64,000 nucleotides of DNA from Lophium mytilinum (GCA_010093605.1 MU004184.1:126179-190178); one strand, 5' to 3'. Counted from the stretch's first letter, positions 44,111-55,492 are shown. Made by a program: numbers and translations. The notes: generated from the letters alone by a model not told the origin.

Positions 44111-45084
44111 CATCGTCCCATGTGGTGATCGTCGTTCCATGATCTCTCCTTGCCGGTCGGTGTCTCTTCTTCTTTACGTCGGAACCCAATTTTCTTCTGC
44201 GCAGGGCATCGCAGGTAAACCGTCTCCGGTAAGTCTTTTCTTGGTCTTCGGGCCTCAGTGCCCTCACTTTATCATCTCGGTTTCCAATGGAGATTTCGCA
44301 TCGCCGGTCATTGCAGTTCAGACCTGATCTCTTCTCTCGCGGTCTCAATTCTTTTCTCAGTACAAGAGGGTATGGTAGGGATTCCATCAAACCTCCAGGG
44401 CTCCGAGCCTACGTTGTGGTGAGTCTTTTCATACTCAACTTCGATGCAAAGGTCTAGATGTCTCGCCGTCTCGCATGCTTCTTCGTCTCTTTCCTAGCCT
44501 CACATTGCATTCATTCCCAGGAAACGCGTCCGTTTTTCCGACAACCCAGGTAAGCAAGGTAGGTATTTCCATTCCTCATCCTGTTCTTTGGATTTGTCCT
44601 CCATGTTTCTTTGTTCTTCTCTGATGTCCCTGTCAAGCGCAATTTGTGAGGCGCTCCGTTATCCCCTCGCCTCGAGGCATCAAATGCATGTTTCTCCATG
44701 CCGTCCCGTCTTTCAATCACTCCGAAAAGTCGTCACATTTGTCTCTTTCACGTCATACTTGTGATATGGTGCATACCACCACCCTCCCCAAGGTATCGCT
44801 GGTCATGTTGGTGTTGCTAGGTAAGGAGATAGGGTCGTTTGACCTCGTGGTCTCGAAGGAGGGATGTAGGAGGTCGGAGGTAGGAAGTAGATAGGCTGGT
44901 ACGATCTCGTTGTGTCGCGGGAGGGAGGTGGGACATAACGTAGGCGGGAGGTAAATCTTCGCTCAATCGCAGGGTGTCGTTTGGGGAAGAGTGGTACGCG
45001 GTCTCGCTCGTGGGTTAAGATTGTGGAGGGTTTCGCATCGTGCAGAGAATGCCTGGATACTAGGTAAGACCCCATCATGTCAGT

Positions 45085-47020
45085 CTATGCTCCAAGCTAC
45101 TGATGGCATCGAACCTCAGGTCTAACCTTGTCAGATCTAGTCTTCGAAATTCCTGGTTTGGAGTCGCATATGGTACTAGGCCTTGGATCAAGTGGCTTGT
45201 CTCCTTTCCATGTCCGTTGCTAAAGAGGCTATGTCTCCGCCGATCTTCTTTTGGGCTTCATTGGTGTCCTATCTCAAGCTGTCTGCAGCTGAAGGGGTGG
45301 GATGCCAAAATCATGTCGCGAGAGCGCAGGACGGTCTCTGGAGGCCTCTTCGGTACCGGGAGCAGCGATTAGACGTGGGCAACGCTCTCTCGGCTCTTAT
45401 CTATGTGCGTGTGGTTACTCTTTCGAATTTACTTGATCAACTTTGGGCTCTGGGCTGGTTGTCGTGGAGCTGTGGTCTTGCAGGACGCCGTCAAAGCTAG
45501 TAGGAGGGTCAGTCATTGAGGAAGAGTGAAATAGGGATGTTGTTGCCCATAACCTGGCATATATCGAGGTAGGCGTTCTTCTGATATCCCTAGAGCTCCG
45601 TAATACTGACCAATCTTCAGATATGGGGCGGGCCTTGCCGTAATTCAAACTTCCGTGATGGAATGGGGTGTGTCTGGACTCGAAGGCTTAGAGAGGGAGG
45701 GAAGCAGGTCGATAGAGGTTAGTGGACTACTGTGCTCCAAACATTGTGTTATTGAATCAGTTAGATGTTATGGCACGTCGATGGTAGCAAGTCTGGCAAG
45801 GAGAGTTAGCTGTTGGTCTGAAATGATGGAAATCAGTCTAAACATACAGATTGGAGCGGTACCATGCTGATTTCCTAGACCACCAAAGCGGCATGGGTGT
45901 ATGCAGCTTCGGCTCTGCCTATCCTCTGTGTCCGGGAGTCAAGGCGGAGGCCCCCTTTCCGGCTGTTTTGGAAAGATTCACCAAGGTTGCCTCCACGAGC
46001 CATCCAGAGTCTCCAAGTGGACACCGGCAGTGTTTGTGCTTCCCTATCTACCTCCATAGATTACTGTATTTCATAGAAACGCGCCTCTGACTCGATGGTC
46101 TCCGCGGAGGAGTCCGAGACTGGTTTGACGGTCTGGGATAGGGGGCTTCGGCGTCGCAGGCTTTCTCTTCATTGCTGTAGTGTTTGAATCTGTGGTGCCA
46201 AGGAGATATCTGCCGTAAACTGTAAGTTTCATGTTGTCAACATGGGATCCAAAGGAAAGTTGAAAGAGAGACCTACTGTAGGTGGTGTTGACCGAAGAAG
46301 TCAAACCACTCCCGTTTTCTTTTTTGCTCTCCCTTCTCATGACGCCCATGCCCACTGCCCATACTCTCCACAAGTCGACGTCAGCGGGTCCCTCTGCCTC
46401 TTTCCAACGCTCTGTGCTGTCTGCCTCATCTCGACATGGAGGTAGTAGTGTTCTCGGTTTGTATCTGATCTGCACGTTGGCCCCGTAACGGCCCCCTGAG
46501 CGTGGATTTGCTGTCTTGTCTGACCGTCTCGTCCATGTTTCTGCACACTGTCCACTGCCACCTCCTCGCCTCCCCCAGTATCGTCAGTTCGTAGGTTTTT
46601 CTCGGGGCGGAGGTCCGCTACGGACCGTTCACTCTCTGGGAGCCAAAAGACAATTCACTGCGGCCTGCCATACCCATCGGCTTTGCCGATCGCAAAAGGT
46701 GTTCCCCTTGTGCCCTCCCCTCTGTTGTCTTCTCTCGTGGTCTTTGAAGCTGTCGTGTTGCTCTCGTCCCCGCCCCGACCCTCCAGTCTCGCCGCCCATC
46801 TCCGCCATCCACGCTCTCGTCTCGGGGCTCCGGCAACGACATGGCGATGAGGTTGGCAGCCCGATACCGCTATGGAAACGCATGAGGTGGGTTGGAGTAT
46901 CGTGTAGAGGAGCAGGACGTGTGGCGGAGGAGAGGTTGCGGGGGGTATGACGAAGGTTGAGACGGGAATCCCTCACCGCCAGTCTTGGAGATTCTAATCA
47001 TCATGTTTCTTCGTCTCGGC
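45085..47020. other. No convincing gene
   Basis: A minus-strand stretch near 46300-46100 has coding texture (HVDNMKLTVYGRYLLGTTDS) but no start codon and no domain. Everything else is short frames. Confidence 0.35.
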
Positions 47021-47025
47021 GGGCT

Positions 47026-48235
47026 TCAGCTTGATAGCGTGGCCTCTCTTGTTGCTCTGCTGGTATGCCTTGGGTGTGCAGGATGCCGTGCTTGGTGGGG
47101 CAGGTTGTAGAGATGGCGCGGGAGCCTTGGGTCACTTCTCGAATGGCTTTCTTCGCTGAGGTTGCTCAGGGGCGTCGGGGCGATGGCGGAGAGGATTAGG
47201 GTTCTCGTTGGTAGGTAGATGAGAGGCTTGTCGCTCGCTGGATGAAGACGGGCTGCCGTGGCGGCTGGGTGCTGGGCTACGGGGAGGGGTCTGGAGAGGA
47301 GGAGCGGGCATCGTGGGGCGGCCTTTGGTGTTGAGGGGCAGCGGTATCGTGAGCTGCATCGTGGCGAGGGCTTCACGCAAGGGCAATGAGGGTGTTCACA
47401 ATGCATGCAGACATTATAGATACAGTACTTCTTTGGCTATCTGGAGTACTGCCTGAGGGAAGAAAGGGATAGGCAATTTGGGTCCGGAGTGTGTTAGACA
47501 GCCAGCTTCCAAGGCCCTCGCCAAAGGACCTGAAGCCCATGGGTTCAAGGATATTACCGTGGAGGAGGCCATCTCCAGGTTATGTTTTCACCCTTCTTGT
47601 TCTTCACATGCAGCCGCTCGATGTTGTGGGCTGCCCTTGTCCCTCCGTTGTCATATGAGGCTCGCCGCTGGCCCTCTCCGTCCACATCAGAGAGGCTCAG
47701 AGGCGCCCGGCGCTGTCCCCTGGAGCCACCAGGAAGTATACGATGTCGTCCGTTAAGAAAGATGATACGGTATCGTAATGCGGAGGTGTGCGGAGTTCGT
47801 GAAGGTAGGGAGGCCATCCTGAAAGCTGGAGTCAGTGGGGTCAATGGAGTCAATCTTTTAACGGCTCGAGGTCCTGTAGCACCAGCTCGTGTCTTATGGT
47901 GTACCCTCGATCTCCGAGAGTCTTCGCCCTCTCCGAGAGTGTCTCCGCTGTCTTCTCCCGGTCCGAGGGCTCACAGAACGCGGTGGCGGCGTCTCGCTCC
48001 TCGATCTCCTCTCCCGCTCGCTGGAGGCAGCCTTAAGACGGACAATGGGTAGGCGGGCTTCGGCGGCCTCGATTGTACCTTGTTCATGCGTAATGCTTCG
48101 TGGGAGGGCCTGGCAGGAGTGGGTGATAGTGGTTGGAGGCTGCGCGGTCGGGTTGAAGTTGGAGAAGAGCTGCGGGCATCCTTTAGTGTTCAGGGGCGGG
48201 CAGCATCGCCAACGACCGCAGTGCGACATCCCCGC
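47026..48235 (-). pseudogene. Two related Pro/Ser/Arg-rich segments sharing PLNTKG
   Basis: Minus frames at 48229-47894 (MSHCGRWRCCPPLNTKGCPQ...) and 47386-47132 (...TIPLPLNTKGRPTMPAPPLQ) share the DNA phrase CCCCT-AACAC-AAAGG and a similar Pro/Ser-rich layout, about 850 bp apart. Between them a minus frame (RYRIIFLNGRHRILPGGSRG near 47760) also looks coding. They seem to be two diverged copies of one low-complexity gene. Function unknown. Confidence 0.33.
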
Positions 48236-48239
48236 GCTT

Positions 48240-48890
48240 CAATTCTCAGCCTCAGCTAGATGGTATGATGCAGCTGAGGCTATATATTTCTGTATTTGGC
48301 ATTTTGAGGCCTGAGAGACGAGCAAAGGGGCGAGGGCATGCTAATGCGGTGGGGTCGCCCTGGTGGTCGTGCGACCTTTGCCTCCTGCGCTGAGGATGTC
48401 GGGCTCCTCAAGATTCCGATCCCAGCCACGTGTGAAGCCCGGGGGAGATCATGATGGTGTTGCTTTGAAGTGACGATGGGAACAAATTTTGAAGACGCAC
48501 ATGGCGAGACAAATTCAACCCTCCAGCAGCGAGGCATTTCTCCGCGTCTGACCTGCTTGAGATGAGCATGTAGGGCATTGGATAGGGACCGCGACTCTTC
48601 ATAGACAGACTGCTACTCGAGTCACAATGTAAAACAAATTTCGAAGCTGGACAGTGTCCTTGGTGTCGCGATGCTCTGCTGTTACTTCGTGATCTTGCTT
48701 CCGGCGTTAGCAACTCTCGTCTTTTGATTCTTTCGTGGGTATGACATGGCCATACGACTCCCATTCGCATCGTTTTCCAACTCGCAATCATCACCAAGGC
48801 TTCCAACGGACAAGATCATCTCACTTAGACTTCAGTCGAAGATCAGTCATATCACAGCAGATCACGATTGCAAGGAAGATTGGAGTTTTT
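48240..48890. other. No gene recognised
   Basis: Short frames only; nothing else seen. Confidence 0.35.
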
Positions 48891-48945
48891 AGAGTTTTTA
48901 ATTTGCTAGAAGCCTTGGCCGGCCCAGTCCCCATGAGTCTTTTCG

Positions 48946-49625
48946 TAACATATACACCATATTGTGAGTGGTGATTGAGGACTGGACCGGCCGTGGCCAT
49001 GACGTCCACACCCGGGTCCATGACCATGACCGGCCTGGTCCCACTTGCGGAGCACGGTTACCCGTGATCGTCGCTGTTGGAGAAGATGGTTAGCAAGGTG
49101 AGGTTGAAAGAGGATAAGAAGTGGAAGAAACTCACTAGCAGACTAGACCGGCCATGGCCATGACATCCACACCCGTCTTCCGCCGTGACCGACCAGGTCC
49201 ACCGCACCGGCACATAACATATACACCGTGCTCGGTACTATTAGAGCGTCAGCAAGGTGAAGTCGGATGAGAAGAAGAAGGGTTGGAATAGGACTCACCG
49301 GTGATCCGGGTCGGTCACGGCCATCCCAAGCCACTCTCTCATCAAGCGCCCTAATCGATCCGGCCCACCGCACCAGAACATAACATATACGCCGTGCTCT
49401 GGGCTGCCAAAGGGTCAGTAAGGCGAAGTGCATAGACCAGAAGGAGGAAGAAGACTCACCGGTGGGACCGGATCGACCCGGGAACCACAAAACCACTCCA
49501 TCATCCATCGAAATGTGACCGGCCTGGCCCACACGGACATAACATATACACCGTGCTTGTCTGGTGAAGTGTCAGCAGGTGAAGTGGAAGAAGGATAGGT
49601 TGGAAGAAAGAAAACTCACCAGGGT
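48946..49625 (-). repeat. Tandem array of exon-plus-intron units
   Basis: ACGGTGTATATGTTATG recurs (plus-strand CATAACAT at 49213, 49379 and 49538, and a weaker copy at 48946). Each unit on the minus strand has a 5' splice site GTGAGT, a pyrimidine-rich stretch, a CTGAC or CTAAC branch site and an AG, then the shared exon-like block. Spacing is 159-166 bp for the three good units. Exon-like blocks also share CCGGCCTGGTCCAC. The coding frame is unclear. Confidence 0.68.
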
Positions 49626-50258
49626 GGACCAGGCCGGCCACGTCCCAAGAAGCTCCATCACCCGAAGGCATGGCCGACCTGGCTCCATCGCCGGGAAGGA
49701 GTCCAGGCCGACCAAGCCGCTGAAAAAAAACGCACCATTGCCCGCAGGCATGACCAGCCTGGCTCCCTCGCGGGGAAGAAGCCCAGACTGGCCATGCTGA
49801 GGGACTTGTCGACGAGTCGCCTTGACTGGAGTCAGCCGTGGTGGCGGCGGCGGACATTGCGGGGTGGAGGAGGGTAGGTCGTCTCGGGTTGAGGTGAAGA
49901 CGCCCGCGTTCCATGGGAAGCTGACTGGTCCAACGCGTGGTTGGTTCATGCCTTGTTCGGTAACCGGGGTGGGAGGTTGGGAATTGCCGGTCTGCGAGGC
50001 CCCGCTGCGTGAGACCTTTCGGTGCGGTTGAATGTCATTTAGCCACGAGGAGGACTGGCGGCGCGCAGCCTGCGTGTCCCGGTTGCCATCGACGCGTGGA
50101 ATGGATTGCGGTGAGGCACGCTGGAGGGTGGTCGGGGACGAACGCTGAGGAGGACGGCGAGCCTGCTGCTTGTCGAAAATACCCGCAAGCATGACCAGCC
50201 CGGCTCCCTCGTGAGGAAGAAGCCCAGGCTGGCCATGCTGATGCAGGCGGATCGACAT
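49572..50258 (-). CDS. Pro/Ser/Arg-rich hypothetical protein with internal repeats
   Basis: ATG at 50256-50258 opens a 228-codon frame. It begins MSIRLHQHGQPGLLPHEGAG and repeats the segment later as PQHGQSGLLPREGARLVMPA (about residues 152-171). PQRSSPTTLQRASPQSIPRV is shared with the frame at 7189. The upstream transcript start is suggested by the TATA box at 50757 and a 75-nt intron. Other frames of the same DNA are also open (50455-50039), so the true reading frame is uncertain. It could be a relic. Confidence 0.42.
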   Translation of the reverse strand: MSIRLHQHGQPGLLPHEGAGLVMLAGIFDKQQARRPPQRSSPTTLQRASPQSIPRVDGNRDTQAARRQSSSWLNDIQPHRKVSRSGASQTGNSQPPTPVTEQGMNQPRVGPVSFPWNAGVFTSTRDDLPSSTPQCPPPPPRLTPVKATRRQVPQHGQSGLLPREGARLVMPAGNGAFFFSGLVGLDSFPAMEPGRPCLRVMELLGTWPAWSTLVSFLSSNLSFFHFTC

Positions 50259-50545
50259 GTCGCCTTGACTGGAGGCAACCTTGGTGGCGGAGAACCGGCG
50301 GCGAAGGACCGGTACCGGGTAGCCTGGTCGAGTATGGGAGGATGAGTGGGCGTGTGATCTTCCACCTTGACAGCATACTCGGACAGACGAGGGTCGAGCG
50401 GGTTCAGCGAAGAGGGTGGCCGAGCAGGACCGGGATTTCTAGCATCTGAGCCCACGGCGTAGAGTTCGATGAGGCTCGGAGGAGGTCAAGGCCACTGGGG
50501 TGGGTCGGGGCCGGTTTTGGCCTCGCTGTCGTCGGCTGTGGTCAA

Positions 50546-50620
50546 CTGGGGAGTGTTAGTGAGAGCGACCAGAGGCGGGTGAAGTGAAGAGGTGATGAGA
50601 CAGACGGAAGGAGGACTCAC
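50546..50620 (-). other. Spliceosomal-type intron in the leader of the 50-kb locus
   Basis: GTGAGTCCTCC at the donor, CACTAACAC branch site and CCCCAG acceptor, 75 nt. It follows an ATG-free leader after the TATA box at 50764-50757. Confidence 0.55.
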
Positions 50621-50756
50621 TTGACCAAATGAGGATGAGGAGGATGGATGAGGAAGAGTCGTGATGGAGGAAGATTGAAGTGGGTGATTGATGGAGGAGA
50701 CGGTTGGTGGAGAAAGGTTGGTGGAAGACGGATGGTTTGAAGTGGGCGACGGCAAG

Positions 50757-50764
50757 AATATATA
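50757..50764 (-). promoter_or_regulatory. TATA box of the 50-kb locus
   Basis: Minus-strand TATATATT, followed by a C-rich leader of about 140 nt and the intron at 50620-50546. Confidence 0.5.
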
Positions 50765-50799
50765 CCTGGGCGGGGCCACCACACTCCGACGCCGGCCCC

Positions 50800-52310
50800 C
50801 AATCTTGCAGCCTGATATCGCGTCATCGGGGCAGGCGGAAGGCTGTGTCGGGTGAAGGTACGCCCAACGAAACGCCGGTGATGGAGGCGGGGCCAGTTAC
50901 AGGTGCCAGTGACTGAGCATTGAGCACTGTTGGGGGGAAAGTGCAGCGGATAGCTCTCCACATCGGGCTCGTGCTACCTTGAGGGCACCTCCCACCGGCC
51001 GATGCCAGGTGTCAGTGGCGGAGGTTAACAAAGTTCGGTGATTGCGAGTGGAGGTCTGCCGTCCGAGGATGCCATTGAGCGGAGGGGGCTGATTTGAGCG
51101 GCACTACAGAAGGCAGCGGCTAATTTGCCTCGTGTGGAGCTAGTGTGAGACTGCAGTGCAAGAATTGAAGTGCCATGTCATCCCCGTGGAGTCCAGCAAG
51201 ATGCAACTGCTGGCGAGCGGCGTCGCGGTGGGCGGTCGCCAGTGAGCAACAAGACAAGGTCCAATGGTAAGAATCACGCCATCGCCCTGGCGAGGACTCT
51301 TTGAGTGTCCTGAACCTTCCGCTGCCTGGTTATGTTGGTGCTGGTGGTCTTATCGGGGTGACGTTGAGCTCCTGCCGCCGCTTGCGGCGTGGCCAAACAG
51401 CTCACTTGACCTGTGCGTCACGCCGAAGATATGAAACCGATATCGCCCCACAACGGACACGGCAAAGACGGCATTGTACCCTTCTGACAGAGCTTGGACG
51501 TTGCACAGTGATGCATGACTTCACTGCCGCTCTGCCTGGTGATGAGGGGTATTGTCATGGGGTGGAAGTCGGCGAGTCGGCCTAAAGGGGCTTCGCAGGC
51601 GTCTCCACCGGCTGGGTAATACCAGCGCCGGTCTGATTGATGTGAAGAGGTGAGATTGAACGGTATCGAGGGCGAACATGTATAGCTGGTGGTTGCTCAA
51701 GTGATGGATGGTCAAGGATTTCGAGGCTTGAGGCGTAAGCGCCATGCTTTAGTTCCACAGATTCGCAGCGTGAGGAGTCTGGCTCGTGTCTTTTCGATGG
51801 ACAGGTCTCTTCTAGCATTCTTGATTTATCGAAGAAGAAGTGAGGGTCTTGTGTTCATGGTGAGGAAGACCGAGTTGTTCCCGTGAGGATGGTTCTTACC
51901 TCGACCAACAGCAGATGTAAATTGTACATTGTACGCTATATACACTGTGTTGCAAAGCTCAAAACTAGAGACATTCGACAGCTTGAACTTCACAGGAATG
52001 TCAAATTCAAGTTGTGTGCACTGTGATGAACAGGCTTATCTTTGGCTGTGATCCACCACTCGGGAAGGCCAGCTCCGCGAACATTCGTGAAATCACTTGC
52101 ATCCGCATACACGCAATCAGAAAGACGCCCTTGAGAACACAAGACTCTTTTCCCAAGTCCATACACCGCTCGCTATGCTGATCCGCTAGTAGCTACAACC
52201 AAAGAGCACCCATGACTTGGCAAGACTCGTGCAGTTCGGATCGATGCACTTAGTCTCGCCCTCAACAATGCTCCACCGGCTGCTCAAACGGAATGCACAA
52301 GGTCTTGACA
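50800..52310. other. No convincing gene
   Basis: A 78-codon minus frame at 51818-51582 with ATG (MLEETCPSKRHEPDSSRCES...) has moderate coding texture and no family. Otherwise short frames only. Confidence 0.33.
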
Positions 52311-52317
52311 CCCATCG

Positions 52318-52869
52318 TCATGGTCTTCGAGTCAACGGCTGTGTTGTCGCCTGCTTCTTTGCCAGCACTCGCGTCTTTGCTTTGCCTCCCTTGGTGACCC
52401 AGGCGACCTCAGCAGCGAAGCCTTCGATGTGTTCCTTCTCCCGCTCCAAGTTATCGGCACTAATGAAGATGGGGAAATAGCAGTTCTTGACTTTCACGGT
52501 GCTAATCTTCTTGTCAAAGAAGTCCTTGATAGACTCCCAGATGGCGTAGCTTCCGGGTTCGAGGATATAACAGCCAGCAACATCATCATAGGAAGTCGTT
52601 CCACCATTGGTGATGACTTGCTGGTACCATTCTCCAAGCTGCTGATGTGAATTAGTAAAGTGAATGTGCATTTCGCATGCCGGAGGATACTTACGTCGAC
52701 TTCCTTGTTCACGTCAATGCCAATGAGCGCGGCGCCCTGTGTCCCAGTCAGCATATGTTCATAGTATGATGGTTTAGGTAACCCACCTCAGTCTTCTTCT
52801 TCTGCTGCTGGGGTTTCTTCTCTTTCGGCGGCTTGGGCTCTTTCTTAGGCTTCGGCCCGCGCTTCTGAA
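52318..52869 (-). pseudogene. Prolyl-tRNA synthetase, N-terminal catalytic fragment
   Basis: Exon a (to 52787) codes for a Lys/Pro-rich linker (KPKKEPKPPKEKKPQQQKKK). Exon b (52736-52695) codes for GAALIGIDVNKEVD. Exon c (52641-52318) codes for GEWYQQVITNGG, then DDVAGCYILEPGSYAIWESI, KNCYFPIFI and EKEHIEGFAAEVAWVTKGGK. These match the start of the class II catalytic domain (motif 1 region) of eukaryotic prolyl-tRNA synthetase, which charges tRNA-Pro. After AWVTKGGK the sequence diverges and stops 22 codons later, so motifs 2 and 3 are lost. Two introns are retained, so the copy arose from DNA, not RNA. Confidence 0.86.
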
Positions 52870-52872
52870 CCT

Positions 52873-53260
52873 ACACTTGTCCCCATGGCAATGCGGGGAA
52901 AGCATGACGTTCATGCCAGAAGGCATTCGTCCCACCCGCTCCAGGGCTGATCCCGACATGGTGGGCACGGTACTCGGAGCCAGCTTTCTTGACCATGCCT
53001 GGTCCTTGCGGGCGCTCATGTCTTTGATCTCGTCTTCGCACTTGTTTCCGTGGCAGTGCGGGGAAAGCACAACGTTTCCGCCAGAAGGCAGTCGTCCCAC
53101 CCGCTCCAGGGCCGATCCCGACTTGGTGGGCACGGTACTCGGAGCCAGCCTTCTTGAACATGTCAGACTGGATGGTCTCGGAGAGAAAATGAGGTTCGAG
53201 GACGTCTTGCTGGAGGAGCATGGCGTTGGTTCAATGGCGGATCCGAAGCAGGATTGTTCG
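52873..53260 (-). pseudogene. Prolyl-tRNA synthetase, C-terminal fragment in two tandem copies
   Basis: Copy 1 (about 53221-53017) reads SETIQSDMFKKAGSEYRAHQ in one frame, then GGNVVLSPHCHGNKCEDEIK and DMSARKD in another, matching the C-terminal region after the anticodon-binding domain. Copy 2 (about 53010-52873), 166 bp on, repeats KKAGSEYRAH and SPHCHGDKC and then joins directly to the N-terminal fragment. The order C-term, C-term, N-term on one strand is the reverse of the gene, as expected from tandem duplication and deletion. Frameshifts disable both copies. Confidence 0.8.
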
Positions 53261-53269
53261 AAGGCAGAT

Positions 53270-54160
53270 TTCTTCGCTTGCAGAGGCTTTTGAGAGAGAG
53301 GACGTTCGTTTGGGAGAGCGGTGGCAGGAGTAGGCGGCGAGCTCAGCGGCGAGCTTTGGGCGGACAACGGCGGACTACGTGCTGTCAGCATCGGGTTTAA
53401 TGGTACCCCACCCCTTCTGTCCGTCGACCTACGCTTTCTGTGCACGAGAGATCGCTGTTGATGAGGCTGAAGTCGAAGGAGATGGCATGATGACGTGGCC
53501 TGAGACGAGCTGCCTCTTTCTGTGAGGCATGCTGATAGAGCGGGAGACGGTGGGCAGAAAACTCGAAAAATGAACGGCGAAGCAAGGTGCAGACAGAGCT
53601 AGATGCAACACATCGCTCGACCGAGGGCTGGTTGGTGGTCCATGAGGATGCTGAGTATTACGTGGGTGAGGCGGGTCGGGATGATGACATATTTCGCTTC
53701 GGGTCACATGACATGCGCACGTGATTTGTTACTTCTATCATCATTATCACAACGCAATACTAGGAAGGGGATCTCATTGAAGAGTGATACTGGCTCATGC
53801 AATTGAGTCCTTACAACTTCTGTGCGGTTTGGATCATGTCTCGCTCTTCGAGACCGCTCTGCGGCGTGGATAACAAACTCCAGCATTGAGCCCTCCAGAA
53901 CCGGTCCGGTCAGGCGGTCTCAATAGAGGAGTACTTTGCGATTGGCAAGCTTGTTGCGATAGGTATAGGAATGGGGATAGTAGTCGATAGGCAATACTGC
54001 GTGACACTGTAGGGGCGACTACTGCTGGTTAGGTGCGACGCCGCAGGTAAGATACTGGTCACATTGAGGGCGGCAAGAGGTTGTTCACGGCAAAGATTGC
54101 ACAAAATAGGTGAGGACAGTTCTCTTGCGCAATCAGACTCTTGCCTCTCGCAAGCAATTC
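53270..54160. other. No gene recognised
   Basis: Low-complexity Ser/Pro frame upstream of the synthetase fragment (53445-53270), then short frames only. Confidence 0.35.
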
Positions 54161-54670
54161 AACTACACTAACGCATATCCGTCTGTCCTCGGCCTGGACT
54201 CCTGCATTAACGAGGTCGCCTTCGCTTCCCGATCATTGCTCATGATGAGGTCCTCGTCGTCACACTTGCTCTCCACGAGGAGTGTCTCTGTGTTCTCCCT
54301 GGCGCATTGCTCTTGATCCACCACCGTCGGGCCTTGGCCAAGTTGGTCGCGTCCAGTATAGCAATCAGCCCCCGTCCTCAGAGAACCACTTGCACATGAC
54401 GGTGACCGCATCCTCTGCTGCGGCGCGACGAAACCGCGTCCTCCGGGGTTTGTGTTGTCGAAAAACTCTGCGGAGGGGTTTGGGGTGGCGGTACGGTGGT
54501 ACTGGCCGACATTGAAGGTCTCAGCGGTGATGAACAGCCAGTGGAGGTATCTGACGACTGCCCCAGAGAGCAAGGTTAGCGTTAGGTACGTGACATGAAT
54601 CTGTAGCACCCAAGAAGAAGAGGTTTACCTTTCTGCGCAATCAGACTCTTGCCTCTCGCGGGCAAGCCAA
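54125..54670. repeat. Direct repeat GCGCAATCAGACTCTTGCCT, about 510 bp apart
   Basis: The 20-base string plus CTCGC occurs at about 54126 and 54636 with matching flanks (GGGCAA versus AAGCAA). It brackets the 6-phosphofructo-2-kinase fragment, so it may be the footprint of the duplication that placed it. Confidence 0.75.
54163..54609 (-). pseudogene. 6-phosphofructo-2-kinase fragment
   Basis: Pieces of the kinase domain lie in order across three frames: VRYLHWLFITAETFNVGQYH and PNPSAEFFDNTNPGG; then AEDAVTVMCKWFSEDGG; then LIAILDATNLAKARRWWIK; then ENTETLLVESKCDDEDLIMS. In the intact enzyme, which makes fructose 2,6-bisphosphate to control glycolysis, these are one continuous stretch (RYLxW, FNVGxYRR, ILDATN, ESxCDDxxLI). 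The upstream ATP-binding GLPARGKS loop and the C-terminal part are absent. Frameshifts rule out function. Confidence 0.82.
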
Positions 54671-54679
54671 CCAAACAGC

Positions 54680-54955
54680 GCGGACACGCGTTTTCTCGAC
54701 CTGCGCTCAGGCAGTGAAAGAGGCGCTGTCCCGGGGTGAAGTGCAGGCCCTCCGGTAGTGAAAGACAACTTGTCTAGCAGTGAAAAGTCTGGCGTGCAAC
54801 AGTGAGAGACGAAGTGTCCTCCTTGTTCATCAGGGCCCCCATGGCCGAAGCGCCTGCCACTGCCTTTGTCCCCGCCGGAGAGAGCGGGAACAGTGATGCC
54901 TTCTTCTTGAGGCGCCCGTCAGCCATGATCCTTCCGTTGATTCCTGGCGTTTGAG
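54680..54955. other. No gene recognised; short GTGAAAG repeats
   Basis: CAGTGAAAG-like strings recur at 54714, 54756 and 54778 with related tails. No gene. Confidence 0.35.
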
Positions 54956-54972
54956 CAGTGGCTGGTTCCTAG

Positions 54973-55342
54973 CTAGGGCTTTTGGGCACGGCAGCGCTCA
55001 ATCTTAGCGTCTGCAGGTTGTTAGCACGATTGTTAAGGACAGGAAGGCGGTGGGAAGAGGCGTCTCTGAGGGCGTACCGAGCTGAGCCTTGCCCATCTGC
55101 GCTAGAGCATATGGGTGCGACATCTGCGAAGGCGAAGGAGCTGCACTGTCGCCAGCTAGGCAGCCTGGCGGTGGCGCTGTTGGAGATGCGCTGTCACTGG
55201 ATGCTGAATGTTGGTGCAAAGACTGAGGTGTGGTGGTGTGTAAGAAGGACGGAGGCGCTGACCAGCAAAGGCGGGGATGAAGCTCCAGGGCGGCGAAGGT
55301 CGATTTTGCAACACCACTCGACGCTCCTAATACCACTTGCAA
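54973..55342 (-). CDS. Putative gene 3' end, two exons
   Basis: Exon 1 (to 55078) reads HSASSDSASPTAPPPGCLAG and MSHPYALAQMGKAQL; exon 2 (55010-54973) adds DAKIERCRAQKP and TAG. The intron is GTACGC...GCTAAC...CTGCAG (67 nt). The C-terminal helix looks genuine, but the first exon starts without an ATG in good context. No family recognised. Confidence 0.35.
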
Positions 55343-55460
55343 ACCAAAATAATAGTGAGTATAAGATTTCTCTCATTGACAAGAAGAGTAGACCAGTTAG
55401 TAGATAGCGCTGTAGCGATAAAAAAAAGGGGAAAGTAAAAAGAAAACCCACCCCAAGCGA

Positions 55461-55470
55461 GGCTCGAACC
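55461..55470 (-). promoter_or_regulatory. Downstream B-box of U6 copy B
   Basis: GGTTCGAGCC on the minus strand begins 21 bases beyond the T-run, as in copy A. Confidence 0.7.
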
Positions 55471-55492
55471 TCATCCAGCCAAACAAAACACA

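Larger units (their letters stand above)
39175..45080. repeat. Mosaic of nested degenerate minisatellites, pyrimidine-rich plus strand
   Basis: For almost 6 kb the plus strand is dominated by C and T, and short phrases (CTTTCTCGG, TCTCTTTCG, GGTAAGC, GTGCACCGATG) recur. At least three repeat families can be resolved (next three entries). Minus-strand frames are Lys/Arg/Glu-rich as expected from purine-rich DNA; the longest with an ATG (40454-40146, MKNDQEESLTERLRKVDASL) may be a relic, but no gene is supported. Confidence 0.7.

Noticed and set aside
52877-53293. 138-codon plus frame
   Set aside because: Antisense to the duplicated prolyl-tRNA synthetase fragments; the minus strand carries the family signal.
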